From NCBI GenBank assembly GCA_014706385.1, contig JACGZH010000009.1, positions 1-64,000 on the forward strand: 64,000 nucleotides of DNA, read 5' to 3'. Position 1 is the first letter of the stretch. Each line of letters opens with the position of its first letter. The translations under genes were made by a program, and so were the position numbers. The notes below the pieces were generated by a model. The model had not been told where the DNA came from. It made no database searches and was given only the letters and a program-made list of their open reading frames with translations. Shown here piece by piece: positions 7,957-18,256 of this stretch. This DNA comes from Phaffia rhodozyma (Eukaryota; Basidiomycota; Tremellomycetes; Cystofilobasidiales; Mrakiaceae).

Positions 7957-10900
7957 TGACTCTGTCTCTGGCTTTGAGTCTGATGCCCTGGCTGACCCTA
8001 TGCCTTACTCTCTTCCTCAGCCTCGACTCAGACAACACCATGCTCAGTCTGGTCTACTACTCGTCCCACCCACTCCTAGTCCTCTCCCACCCACTCCTAG
8101 TCCTCTCCCAGCCGAGCCTGCTCCCACCCTGTCTTGGCCTCCCTCCCTTCCTCCCTCCCTTCCGCCTTCTCCTCCTCCTGCAGACACCGCGTCCGACACC
8201 GCTGCCCTCGACCAGATCGACCAGGCCATCGACCTCGCATCCTCCCACACATCCCTCCTTGACCGCTTCCTCTCCCTCGTCAAACTGCCCACCGCGAGCA
8301 AGCCTCTCCACGGTCGCCAGCTCAAGGCCTTCCAAGATGCAGCAGAGCGGATGGCGTTCGCCTATGTCTCAAAGCCCAGTGAGCACACTCTGTTTGACTT
8401 TCTCTGTCTCCCAAAAGTCGGCCTTGTCCCTGGCTTTGCTCCTGGCGTCAACTCGGCTGCCAGGCTGCGAGCATACCCTGCTGTGCCTTGGCCGGAGCAC
8501 TCCTCTCGCTCTGCTGGCGATCGTCGGCCTGGTGATCTCAAGCATGCCGTCGGCAGACAGGTCTCTTCTGGCTATCTCTCTCGTGCTGCCAGTCTGCTTT
8601 CCGACCGGTCTCCTGTCCTTGCTCTGAGTGAGGATGTGATGGCGAGGTTGCATGCAAAACATCCATCCGGTGACCCCTCTCCGTTTTCGTCTCGTGCTGG
8701 CCCTCATCCTGGCGACAGCCCGGAAGAGCAAGCCGTTCTCCCTGCGTTTGCCAAGTTCTCCAGAGAGACCTCTCCCGGTATCTCTGGCTGGACTCAGCCT
8801 CTGCTTTCCCTTGCCCTCGCCCGGCAGCCTGTCCGTGAGATGGTCCGTGTGCTTACCGGTCAGATCTCTCAGGGTACAGCACCCGGCATCCAGCTTCTCT
8901 GTGCTTCCAGACTGACTCCTCTCGAAAAGACAGGCGGCGGGGTCAGACCGATCGCGGTGGGCGAGCTGCTCTATCGGCTGGTAAGCAAGATCCTTCTCAA
9001 GGCCAGACTCAGACAGACCATGCTCCTAGACTGTCAGCTTGGCGTCGGCTCCAAGGGCGGAGTCGAGCCGATCGTCAGACTGGTTGACGAGGCAACGAGA
9101 GGTGATCTCCGTGGCACTTACAACCACCTCGTCAGTCTGGACTTTTCTAACGCGTTCAACACTGTCAGCAGACGAGACCTCGCCGACGGACTCAAGGACT
9201 GGGCTCCCGAGCTCTATCGGGCCGGTCGGTGGGCATACGGTGAGCATACCACTCTGGTCTGTACCGGATCAGACGGCCAGGTCGTCACGATGGCTTCCCA
9301 GCAGGGGGTCAGACAGGGCGATCCGTTCGGGCCTCTCTTCTTTTCTCTTGCCATCAGACGGTTCATGTCTCAGCTTCGTCAGTTCATAGGCCTCGACGGT
9401 CTCGTCGTCAGCTATCTAGACGATGTGTTCATCCTGACAAATGACTCTGGAGCACTCGAGAAAGTCATCGCGTTCGTAGAAGCAAGTAGCACATCTTTAT
9501 CACTAAACAAATCAAAGTCAAAGATACATGACCTGTTTTCTATCGAGTCCCATGGCCTCGAGCTTCTCGGCACCGCCATCGGCAGCACACAGTTCCGAGC
9601 GGCCTTCCTCCAACGCAAGATCCACCACGAGCTTGCCATCATCCGGAAACTGCCCAGCCTCCACTACCAGCACGGTCTCTTGCTTCTCCGTCGATGCGTC
9701 CAGATGAACCTGCGGCACCTCCAACGAACACTAGACACGTCAGATCTCGATCACCCATGGACTGCACTAGACGACGCACTCACCGAGGCGGTTCTCCTCA
9801 TCCGGAACTCTCCCCGTCGACTCGACACCGACAGAGCCATCATCCAGCTCCCCACCCGGTTCGGCGGCCTCGGTGTGCTCTCGTTCGCCGACGTCGCCCC
9901 ACTCGCCTATCAGGCCGCAAACGAGGCAGCAGACACCATCATCGCACCCATCCTCGGCGGCTTTGACATGTCGGACGTCCAGCCAATGTCCCAAAGGGCT
10001 AGAACAAACAGCATGGTCGAACACAAGCTGAGCATTCTCCTTTCTCAGCTCTCACAGCATCAACAGGACTCACTGGCTGAAAACGCGACGTTCCTCGGCC
10101 GCAGATGGCTCAACATCATCCCCTTCACCTCCTCGCTCTCCCTCAGAGACGTCCACATCGCCGCCGGTCTCCACTTCCTCACCTTCTGCCCCGGCCGGTC
10201 CGACCTCTGCAACAGCTGCCACCACCAGAACCACTACGGACACGACGAGGTCTGCCACGGCCGCAACCCAGACACCCTCGCTAGACACGGCAACATCAAG
10301 CGGTTAGTACACAAGTCGCTCGCTGCGAACAGCATGTTCAACGTAGAGAACGAACCACTTGTCCCTGGCACCTCCATGCGGACCGATCTCCGGATCACTT
10401 CGCCCGACGGTGTCGTCGAGATCGACGTCGCTGTAGTCTCGATCGCATCCGACGCCGCACGAGAGATCGCCAGACGGACCCATCTGTACCCACAGGCCGC
10501 CAAACAAAACAGATCAGCCTTTGCCACTCGGTTCGCCAGACGGAACGACCCGCCCGGTGTCCAGCTCGACCCAGCCCACCAAGCGGTCGTCGCGATCCTG
10601 GACGGGAAAGCAAAAGAAAAGGTACAGACCTATGCGAACCGGATCTATCTTCCCTTCGAGCCCTTCATCCTCACCACCGGCGGGGCGATCGACTGCCGGG
10701 CGAACGAGCTGATCGACCGGTGGACCAAGCACCTCGGTCCGTCTGCCGCTGGCCGTCTTCTCAGTCATCTTGCTGTCGTCCTGTTGTCTGCCAGGGCTGC
10801 CCACTGGCAGTTCTGAACAAAGTCGAGGTGGACGGAAGTGGATGGAAGCGAGAAGGAGTCGTTCTGTTGCGTGTTTCGTTGTGAGATTTACTTCATGATG

Positions 10901-11358
10901 ATGGTTGTTGATGATCAACTTGCAGTTTGCATCTCTTTCTCTTTCTTCTTTCTTTCTTTCTTTTCTTTCTATCTTATCTTCTTTTCTTTCTTTCTTTCTT
11001 TCCATCTTATCTCGTTTTCTTTTCGTCTTATCTTGTTTCCTTCCATCTTACTCTATTTCTCTCTTTCTACTTCTACTTCTGTTTCTACTTCTGTTTCGAT
11101 CTCTTTACTTCCTTCTTCTTCATTTTATCCTACTTTATTCTTTACCTCTTTCTCTATTTCTATCTTTACTTCTACTTCTATTTCTATCCTTACTTCTACT
11201 TCTATTTCTTCCTTTACTTCTACTTCCATTTCTACTTCTTCCCCTCTTCTTCCTACCTCCCCTTAGCGTACACCTCCTACAGCTGTCGGTCCTCTTTCTT
11301 TCTTCTTCCTGCTCGCTACAACCAGACCTTGCTAAAAGAACTATCTATGAATCTAAAA
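7957..11358 (+). mobile_element. CRE-type telomeric retrotransposon, copy 3 (5'-truncated, intact ORF)
   Basis: It has the same 5' junction as copy 2, exactly 3466 bases downstream of it. It has a longer pyrimidine tract (10931-11260) that resembles the one in copy 1. Its 3' terminus is followed by CCCTAACCCTAACCC. Confidence 0.9.
8000..10816 (+). CDS. Reverse transcriptase with CCHC knuckle and restriction-like endonuclease (copy 3)
   Basis: Intact 938-residue ORF with the same domain order and catalytic residues as copy 2: YLDD at 472, knuckle 737-752, endonuclease 794-878. It has Pro163 where copy 2 has Ser, and shares Ile463 with copy 2 where copies 1 and 4 have Val. The lack of any stop or frameshift across 2.8 kb argues for recent activity or recent duplication. 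Confidence 0.92.
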   Translation: MPYSLPQPRLRQHHAQSGLLLVPPTPSPLPPTPSPLPAEPAPTLSWPPSLPPSLPPSPPPADTASDTAALDQIDQAIDLASSHTSLLDRFLSLVKLPTASKPLHGRQLKAFQDAAERMAFAYVSKPSEHTLFDFLCLPKVGLVPGFAPGVNSAARLRAYPAVPWPEHSSRSAGDRRPGDLKHAVGRQVSSGYLSRAASLLSDRSPVLALSEDVMARLHAKHPSGDPSPFSSRAGPHPGDSPEEQAVLPAFAKFSRETSPGISGWTQPLLSLALARQPVREMVRVLTGQISQGTAPGIQLLCASRLTPLEKTGGGVRPIAVGELLYRLVSKILLKARLRQTMLLDCQLGVGSKGGVEPIVRLVDEATRGDLRGTYNHLVSLDFSNAFNTVSRRDLADGLKDWAPELYRAGRWAYGEHTTLVCTGSDGQVVTMASQQGVRQGDPFGPLFFSLAIRRFMSQLRQFIGLDGLVVSYLDDVFILTNDSGALEKVIAFVEASSTSLSLNKSKSKIHDLFSIESHGLELLGTAIGSTQFRAAFLQRKIHHELAIIRKLPSLHYQHGLLLLRRCVQMNLRHLQRTLDTSDLDHPWTALDDALTEAVLLIRNSPRRLDTDRAIIQLPTRFGGLGVLSFADVAPLAYQAANEAADTIIAPILGGFDMSDVQPMSQRARTNSMVEHKLSILLSQLSQHQQDSLAENATFLGRRWLNIIPFTSSLSLRDVHIAAGLHFLTFCPGRSDLCNSCHHQNHYGHDEVCHGRNPDTLARHGNIKRLVHKSLAANSMFNVENEPLVPGTSMRTDLRITSPDGVVEIDVAVVSIASDAAREIARRTHLYPQAAKQNRSAFATRFARRNDPPGVQLDPAHQAVVAILDGKAKEKVQTYANRIYLPFEPFILTTGGAIDCRANELIDRWTKHLGPSAAGRLLSHLAVVLLSARAAHWQF

Positions 11359-11442
11359 CCCTAACCCTAACCCTTTCTTCTTTCTGCTCGCTACAACCAG
11401 ACCTTGCTAAAAGAACTATCTATGAATCTAAGACCCTAACCC
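11359..11442 (+). repeat. Telomeric units around a 60-base solo 3' terminus
   Basis: This is the same unit as at 7873-7956: CCCTAACCCTAACCC, a short 3' remnant (11374-11433) and CCCTAACCC, leading into copy 4. The identity of the two spacers suggests that remnant and full element were duplicated together. Confidence 0.85.
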
Positions 11443-14400
11443 TGACTCTGTCTCTGGCTTTGAGTCTGATGCCCTGGCTGACCCTATGCCTTACTCTCTT
11501 CCTCAGCCTCGACTCAGACAACACCATGCTCAGTCTGGTCTACTACTCGTCCCACCCACTCCTAGTCCTCTCCCACCCACTCCTAGTCCTCTCCCAGCCG
11601 AGCCTGCTCCCACCCTGTCTTGGCCTCCCTCCCTTCCTCCCTCCCTTCCGCCTTCTCCTCCTCCTGCAGACACCGCGTCCGACACCGCTGCCCTCGACCA
11701 GATCGACCAGGCCATCGACCTCGCATCCTCCCACACATCCCTCCTTGACCGCTTCCTCTCCCTCGTCAAACTGCCCACCGCGAGCAAGCCTCTCCACGGT
11801 CGCCAGCTCAAGGCCTTCCAAGATGCAGCAGAGCGGATGGCGTTCGCCTATGTCTCAAAGCCCAGTGAGCACACTCTGTTTGACTTTCTCTGTCTCCCAA
11901 AAGTCGGCCTTGTCCCTGGCTTTGCTCCTGGCGTCAACTCGGCTGCCAGGCTGCGAGCATACCCTGCTGTGCCTTGGCCGGAGCACTCCTCTCGCTCTGC
12001 TGGCGATCGTCGGCCTGGTGATCTCAAGCATGCCGTCGGCAGACAGGTCTCTTCTGGCTATCTCTCTCGTGCTGCCAGTCTGCTTTCCGACCGGTCTCCT
12101 GTCCTTGCTCTGAGTGAGGATGTGATGGCGAGGTTGCATGCAAAACATCCATCCGGTGACCCCTCTCCGTTTTCGTCTCGTGCTGGCCCTCATCCTGGCG
12201 ACAGCCCGGAAGAGCAAGCCGTTCTCCCTGCGTTTGCCAAGTTCTCCAGAGAGACCTCTCCCGGTATCTCTGGCTGGACTCAGCCTCTGCTTTCCCTTGC
12301 CCTCGCCCGGCAGCCTGTCCGTGAGATGGTCCGTGTGCTTACCGGTCAGATCTCTCAGGGTACAGCACCCGGCATCCAGCTTCTCTGTGCTTCCAGACTG
12401 ACTCCTCTCGAAAAGACAGGCGGCGGGGTCAGACCGATCGCGGTGGGCGAGCTGCTCTATCGGCTGGTAAGCAAGATCCTTCTCAAGGCCAGACTCAGAC
12501 AGACCATGCTCCTAGACTGTCAGCTTGGCGTCGGCTCCAAGGGCGGAGTCGAGCCGATCGTCAGACTGGTTGACGAGGCAACGAGAGGTGATCTCCGTGG
12601 CACTTACAACCACCTCGTCAGTCTGGACTTTTCTAACGCGTTCAACACTGTCAGCAGACGAGACCTCGCCGACGGACTCAAGGACTGGGCTCCCGAGCTC
12701 TATCGGGCCGGTCGGTGGGCATACGGTGAGCATACCACTCTGGTCTGTACCGGATCAGACGGCCAGGTCGTCACGATGGCTTCCCAGCAGGGGGTCAGAC
12801 AGGGCGATCCGTTCGGGCCTCTCTTCTTTTCTCTTGCCATCAGACGGTTCATGTCTCAGCTTCGTCAGTTCGTAGGCCTCGACGGTCTGGTCGTCAGCTA
12901 TCTAGACGATGTGTTCATCCTGACAAATGACTCTGGAGCACTCGAGAAAGTCATCGCGTTCGTAGAAGCAAGTAGCACATCTTTATCACTAAACAAATCA
13001 AAGTCAAAGATACATGACCTGTTTTCTATCGAGTCCCATGGCCTCGAGCTTCTCGGCACCGCCATCGGCAGCACACAGTTCCGAGCGGCCTTCCTCCAAC
13101 GCAAGATCCACCACGAGCTTGCCATCATCCGGAAACTGCCCAGCCTCCACTACCAGCACGGTCTCTTGCTTCTCCGTCGATGCGTCCAGATGAACCTGCG
13201 GCACCTCCAACGAACACTAGACACGTCAGATCTCGATCACCCATGGACTGCACTAGACGACGCACTCACCGAGGCGGTTCTCCTCATCCGGAACTCTCCC
13301 CGTCGACTCGACACCGACAGAGCCATCATCCAGCTCCCCACCCGGTTCGGCGGCCTCGGTGTGCTCTCGTTCGCCGACGTCGCCCCACTCGCCTATCAGG
13401 CCGCAAACGAGGCAGCAGACACCATCATCGCACCCATCCTCGGCGGCTTTGACATGTCGGACGTCCAGCCAATGTCCCAAAGGGCTAGAACAAACAGCAT
13501 GGTCGAACACAAGCTGAGCATTCTCCTTTCTCAGCTCTCACAGCATCAACAGGACTCACTGGCTGAAAACGCGACGTTCCTCGGCCGCAGATGGCTCAAC
13601 ATCATCCCCTTCACCTCCTCGCTCTCCCTCAGAGACGTCCACATCGCCGCCGGTCTCCACTTCCTCACCTTCTGCCCCGGCCGGTCCGACCTCTGCAACA
13701 GCTGCCACCACCAGAACCACTACGGACACGACGAGGTCTGCCACGGCCGCAACCCAGACACCCTCGCTAGACACGGCAACATCAAGCGGTTAGTACACAA
13801 GTCGCTCGCTGCGAACAGCATGTTCAACGTAGAGAACGAACCACTTGTCCCTGGCACCTCCATGCGGACCGATCTCCGGATCACTTCGCCCGACGGTGTC
13901 GTCGAGATCGACGTCGCTGTAGTCTCGATCGCATCCGACGCCGCACGAGAGATCGCCAGACGGACCCATCTGTACCCACAGGCCGCCAAACAAAACAGAT
14001 CAGCCTTTGCCACTCGGTTCGCCAGACGGAACGACCCGCCCGGTGTCCAGCTCGACCCAGCCCACCAAGCGGTCGTCGCGATCCTGGACGGGAAAGCAAA
14101 AGAAAAGGTACAGACCTATGCGAACCGGATCTATCTTCCCTTCGAGCCCTTCATCCTCACCACCGGCGGGGCGATCGACTGCCGGGCGAACGAGCTGATC
14201 GACCGGTGGACCAAGCACCTCGGTCCGTCTGCCGCTGGCCGTCTTCTCAGTCATCTTGCTGTCGTCCTGTTGTCTGCCAGGGCTGCCCACTGGCAGTTCT
14301 GAACAAAGTCGAGGTGGACGGAAGTGGATGGAAGCGAGAAGGAGTCGTTCTGTTGCGTGTTTCGTTGTGAGATTTACTTCATGATGATGGTTGTTGATGA

Positions 14401-14806
14401 TCAACTTGCAGTTTGCATCTCTTTCTCTTTCTTCTTTCTTTCTTTCTTTTCTTTCTATCTTATCTTCTTTTCTTTCTTTCTTTCTTTCCATCTTATCTCG
14501 TTTTCTTTTCGTCTTATCTTGTTTCCTTCCATCTTACTCTATTTCTCTCTTTCTACTTCTACTTCTGTTTCTACTTCTGTTTCGATCTCTTTACTTCCTT
14601 CTTCTTCATTTTATCCTACTTTATTCTTTACCTCTTTCTCTATTTCTTCCTTTACTTCTACTTCCATTTCTACTTCTTCCCCTCTTCCTCCTACCTCCTC
14701 CTACCTCCCCTTAGCGTACACCTCCTACACCTGTCGGTCCTCTTTCTTTCTTCTTTCTGCTCGCTACAACCAGACCTTGCTAAAAGAACTATCTATGAAT
14801 CTAAGA
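11443..14806 (+). mobile_element. CRE-type telomeric retrotransposon, copy 4 (most internal, intact ORF)
   Basis: It starts 3486 bases after copy 3 with the identical 5' junction. It has a short pyrimidine tract (14417-14705) like copy 2, with an extra cctcctac unit. It is the full-ORF copy nearest unique chromosomal DNA, so it is the oldest if the array grew outward. Confidence 0.9.
11486..14302 (+). CDS. Reverse transcriptase with CCHC knuckle and restriction-like endonuclease (copy 4)
   Basis: Intact 938-residue ORF, identical in layout to copies 2 and 3. It carries Val463 and the CTG codon at Leu468, as in copy 1, whereas copies 2 and 3 carry Ile463 and CTC. All reverse transcriptase, knuckle and endonuclease residues listed for copy 2 are present. 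Confidence 0.92.
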   Translation: MPYSLPQPRLRQHHAQSGLLLVPPTPSPLPPTPSPLPAEPAPTLSWPPSLPPSLPPSPPPADTASDTAALDQIDQAIDLASSHTSLLDRFLSLVKLPTASKPLHGRQLKAFQDAAERMAFAYVSKPSEHTLFDFLCLPKVGLVPGFAPGVNSAARLRAYPAVPWPEHSSRSAGDRRPGDLKHAVGRQVSSGYLSRAASLLSDRSPVLALSEDVMARLHAKHPSGDPSPFSSRAGPHPGDSPEEQAVLPAFAKFSRETSPGISGWTQPLLSLALARQPVREMVRVLTGQISQGTAPGIQLLCASRLTPLEKTGGGVRPIAVGELLYRLVSKILLKARLRQTMLLDCQLGVGSKGGVEPIVRLVDEATRGDLRGTYNHLVSLDFSNAFNTVSRRDLADGLKDWAPELYRAGRWAYGEHTTLVCTGSDGQVVTMASQQGVRQGDPFGPLFFSLAIRRFMSQLRQFVGLDGLVVSYLDDVFILTNDSGALEKVIAFVEASSTSLSLNKSKSKIHDLFSIESHGLELLGTAIGSTQFRAAFLQRKIHHELAIIRKLPSLHYQHGLLLLRRCVQMNLRHLQRTLDTSDLDHPWTALDDALTEAVLLIRNSPRRLDTDRAIIQLPTRFGGLGVLSFADVAPLAYQAANEAADTIIAPILGGFDMSDVQPMSQRARTNSMVEHKLSILLSQLSQHQQDSLAENATFLGRRWLNIIPFTSSLSLRDVHIAAGLHFLTFCPGRSDLCNSCHHQNHYGHDEVCHGRNPDTLARHGNIKRLVHKSLAANSMFNVENEPLVPGTSMRTDLRITSPDGVVEIDVAVVSIASDAAREIARRTHLYPQAAKQNRSAFATRFARRNDPPGVQLDPAHQAVVAILDGKAKEKVQTYANRIYLPFEPFILTTGGAIDCRANELIDRWTKHLGPSAAGRLLSHLAVVLLSARAAHWQF

Positions 14807-15079
14807 CCCTAACCCTAAATGAGTTCCCCTCTTCTTCCTACCTCCCCTTAGCGTACACCTCCTACAGCTGTCGGTCCTCTTTCTTTCTTCTTTCTGCTCG
14901 CTACAACCAGACCTTGCTAAAAGAACTATCTATGAATCTAAGACCCTAACCCTAAATGAGACTCCCCTTAGCGTACACCTCCTACACCTCCTACACCTGT
15001 CGGTCCTCTTTCTTTCTTCTTCCTGCTCGCTACAACCAGACCTTGCTAAAAGAACTATCTATGAATCTAAAACCCTAAC
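14807..15079 (+). repeat. Two solo 3' fragments with telomeric units; inner end of the array
   Basis: After copy 4 come CCCTAACCCTAA (14807-14818), a 3' fragment to 14943, CCCTAACCCTAA (14944-14955), a second 3' fragment (about 14961-15072) and a final CCCTAAC (15073-15079). Each fragment is preceded by the same ATGAG pentamer (14819-14823 and 14956-14960), which is neither telomeric nor from the element. Unique DNA starts at 15080. Confidence 0.8.
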
Positions 15080-16430
15080 GTCCATTGATAACATCGGCGA
15101 AGCACTGCTTGACAGTTGAGAGGAAAGCGGAAGCGCATATTCCAGACCCACTGCAGACGAAGAGCTGTGGTTGATAGGTGCAGTCAAGTCATAAGGACAA
15201 TGCACGGAGCATCCAAATGCGGATCCTGTACGTGAACTACGTCTATGTGAAGCAGGAGATCTTAGTTCAGACTGCGAGCTCAACGGTGAACAAGCGAGAT
15301 CTGTCTTCGTGCCTGATGAGGAGGCACTGTATAGATCGTTGCTCCAAGTTCTGAGGGATTCTCTGGGTCTCCCCACCCGTCCTTTGTCAGCTGCCGGGGT
15401 GGAAAAATGTCGAGCTTCTCAGTTTCATTCAGGCCATTAATACACAAAGACATCCTCATAGGCCAAAACTGGCTAGAATTATGGTGAACTCGCCGAAGAA
15501 ACACCCTAAGCTAGCTGTCGAGCATCTCTCACACGAAGGTTTGCTCGAAATTGTATCGACCAGACCGAAGCAACGGAGCTTCATTATGCGACAGCGTTCG
15601 CAAGATTTTTATCGTTCATCGATGTCGCTTCTTCATGACGGTAGTAATGAAGATGGTATCATCGGTAGTGGCACCTGGTGCGAGCGTAAGTAGCAAGGTT
15701 TTGACATGAGACCAAATTTGGATCGATGTGTCAGAGGTCAATGGTCGCCAAACGGAGTGACGCTTTTTTCACGGTTAAACTTAGATCAAGGTTGCTTTCA
15801 AGCTGCAAAAGAGAGAAATTTTGACGAGAAAACATTCCGATATTTTAGTTGCTCACATTCATGGAAAAAAAAAGAAATAAGCGCAATTAAATATTGGCTG
15901 AAATTCTACAGGACAACATGCTCAGATAATACAAGGTGAGCTCTTGGATGAATGGTAGTGATAACAATATTCTTATGAATTTGTACCAAACATCTTATTT
16001 GGTGGTTACAATTGTTTCAAGTCCCATATCCCTCACAAAAGTGTTGTATCATGATATTGTGACTTTCGAAGATCTAGAGCGCATTGACATGTCGGCACGG
16101 AAACTGCGCACATTACCAACTAGCAGTTGAGGGTTTGAGATAAATTTCTTGAAGTCCATGGATAATGCTCAACAAAAGACACAACGAACCTTAACAGCGC
16201 CTGACACAGAAGCAAACACATTTGCCTAGTTTAGAATCGATAGAAAATAGTTCGAAGGATGTTTTGAGGTCTCAAAACTTCAGTCGTCATCACTATAGAG
16301 AATTCACCTTTCAACTATCTCCTACACTTCGCAATGTGACCAAATAGTTTACCGTTATGTGTGCATCTGACGAGCCACGATATGACGGAAGATGGAATGT
16401 TTGTGCATTTCATAGCAATCATAAGGCCTT
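15080..16430. other. Subtelomeric DNA without a recognisable gene
   Basis: About 1.35 kb, becoming AT-rich after about 15750. On the + strand one frame from 15082 to about 15400 looks weakly protein-like, with an acidic stretch around VPDEEALYRSLLQVL, but it carries two early stops; at most it is a decayed gene. Short ORFs elsewhere in this stretch show no motif. Confidence 0.4.
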
Positions 16431-17216
16431 TCAACAACAGTTTCCACTGGTATGCCTGAAAGAACCAGACTTTGCGCAAGTGTCCCTTCCAAATGCACAG
16501 TATCCGAATGTATGACCTAGAAAAATGGCGAAGAGAATATATCCGTTGAAGTACATTCCGAGAAGCATTCTGATGTCCGATCGAAGCGAGTAGAGTCAGC
16601 TTGAAATGACTGAAGATTTTGCGGAACAGAAAACAAGACATACACTAGGAAGCTTGCTGTGAATTGAGAGCTGTAAATCATACTTCGGAGAATGTGTTGA
16701 CCCCAGGAGGGAGTGAAGCTTGCCAGAGCATGATTAGTGAGGGGAATGATAAGTAAAATCAAACCAAACAGAAGCTTTCTGCATCACCTTATACACTGAA
16801 GGCTTACTTATAGTTAGAGATGTCACTCGCTCCATCTAGGGTGCTGGTCTTGAGATTCGAACATGCAGGTTTGCTATCCGAAGCGGCAGATCCGATTTCA
16901 GCACTCAAGATCAAGCGACGATCATACTCGCGACCGAGTCTCCGAACAGCTTCGATAGCAAGTGTGAGAAGGAAAACGCCGATGACCGAACCAGCGAACT
17001 GGGCTTTTGTGTTGACGTGCCATGAGCGGGAAAGGAAACAAGCATCAAGAGTGGTCCAGTTCCAAAGCATAGAAACTATCTCGGCGTGGTAGATTGCAGT
17101 GGTTAGTGAAGAGAGGAGAGGATGAGTCAAACGCAGAAAACAACATGTGACTGATACGTCAGGATAGAAGGTTTGAACGCACTTTTGCAGGAGTGAGCAG
17201 GGCGAGACATGTTCAT
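16431..17216 (-). CDS. Ctr-family copper transporter, four exons
   Basis: Predicted membrane copper(I) channel subunit of 171 residues. Exons are 17183-17216, 16808-17075, 16644-16718 and 16431-16569, all with GT-AG introns that keep frame. The N-terminus is short (MNMSRPAHSCKISMLWNW), with none of the Met-rich repeats of plasma-membrane Ctr proteins. Then come TM1 (about 35-55), a cytosolic loop, TM2 with the MX3M motif in MLLGMYFNGY, and TM3 with GX3G in GHTFG. It ends in Cys-Cys. These motifs define the family: copper passes through the Met residues, and GX3G packs the trimer. An in-frame stop just upstream supports the start. The lack of a Met-rich domain leans towards a vacuolar Ctr2/Ctr6 type, but that is inference. 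Confidence 0.88.
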
Positions 17217-17670
17217 TTTGCTTGAGAGTCGTCAATGGAGCTTTGGATTGATGTGGACGGGAGAAGTTGAGGTTGGTTTGACGTTCTTGGACACTCATCA
17301 ACTCTGCCTTATATAGAGATGGCCATGATCAAACCTTCTGTGAATTGGGTATCTTAATGTTTCTTTTGGATACTTTCGCGGTTGAAATTAATCCGAGGTA
17401 CCCTGCACTTGGCATCACCCAGTATGTAATTGTTGGAAGCAAGGTCGGAAACATCCTGTCGTGTATGAAGATGCATCCAAGGAGATAATCTCCGCATTGT
17501 CCTGGCTGGTGTAAAGACCTCAATCTTGCGCTATTAAGGCTCTGTCGTCCAAACCGGTCTGAAACCCCTCAACGAGAGAGTTAAATGTTGCGGTCCGTAT
17601 TCCCCAGAAGAAATTTGAAACCCTATACATACAGTGGATGCCTACAAGCCTTGGGCTTGGTGAAAATTAC
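17217..17670. other. Intergenic, nothing recognised
   Basis: This stretch lies upstream of the copper transporter and holds its presumed promoter. Only short unsupported ORFs are present. Confidence 0.4.
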
Positions 17671-17945
17671 CTCGACCGATGGTAGTCGATACATGGCCCT
17701 TTTGGACTAGGGTGTCCTCAGATCATGAACCACCAAGATCCCCATGGGTTATGGGTTCAGTTTGTGCCAGCCTCAGCCTCAGCGATCAGCGTAGCAGTAG
17801 TGGTGTCAAACACCAGCATTCTTGCTCCTTCGTTCTTTTCCTGGTGCAGAGTTAGGTGCAGCATGTTGCGCGACGCATTCACATCTCTGTTCCAACATGT
17901 CTGAGAGAAAGCACAGAGTAAGCATAGAACACAGTGAGCAAGCAC
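17671..17945 (-). pseudogene. C-terminal remnant of a Fanzor/TnpB-like protein with element terminal repeat
   Basis: The minus-strand frame ending at 17757 reads CWNRDVNASRNMLHL, then HQEKNEGARMLVF and an Ala/Glu-rich tail. RDVNASRN matches the RuvC-III signature (D-x-N-A-x-x-N) at the C-terminus of TnpB and Fanzor proteins. The homologous tail of the element at 34516-36118 reads IDVSASRNILHL. The frame opens abruptly near 17945, so only the tail survives. Downstream of the stop, 17671-17730 is a terminal repeat shared with four other sites in the window. Confidence 0.55.
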
Positions 17946-18256
17946 CTTTTCTTTTTGAATTTGAACAAGATAGTGTTAGGGTTAGCTTGATTGACGCTAT
18001 GTTAATCCCACAAGGCGACATCCGTCGTACCGACCACGCATCGACCTTATGGCGTCCGCGCTTTATCCGCCTACAGCTGATTAATCAGTTCTACGGAGCA
18101 TGTCGTCACCCGAAGTGATTGTTAGCCTTTCGCTCATCTCCAGGTTGAGGATGACTTGATATAAAGCCGTCGCTTGCATGTGCATCTCTATTCGCAACTC
18201 ATCCATCTCCCATCTTCACTTACAGGCCCTCAAAAAAGAAGACTTGACAGAACATC

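Noticed and set aside
1..15079. Penelope-like (Athena/Coprina) element as the identity of the array
   Set aside because: Those telomeric elements lack this endonuclease and have a different RT; the CCHC knuckle plus restriction-like nuclease after the RT indicates the CRE type.
15280..15504. Minus-strand ORFs at the inner border of the array
   Set aside because: Short, no motif, and contradictory frames on the two strands.
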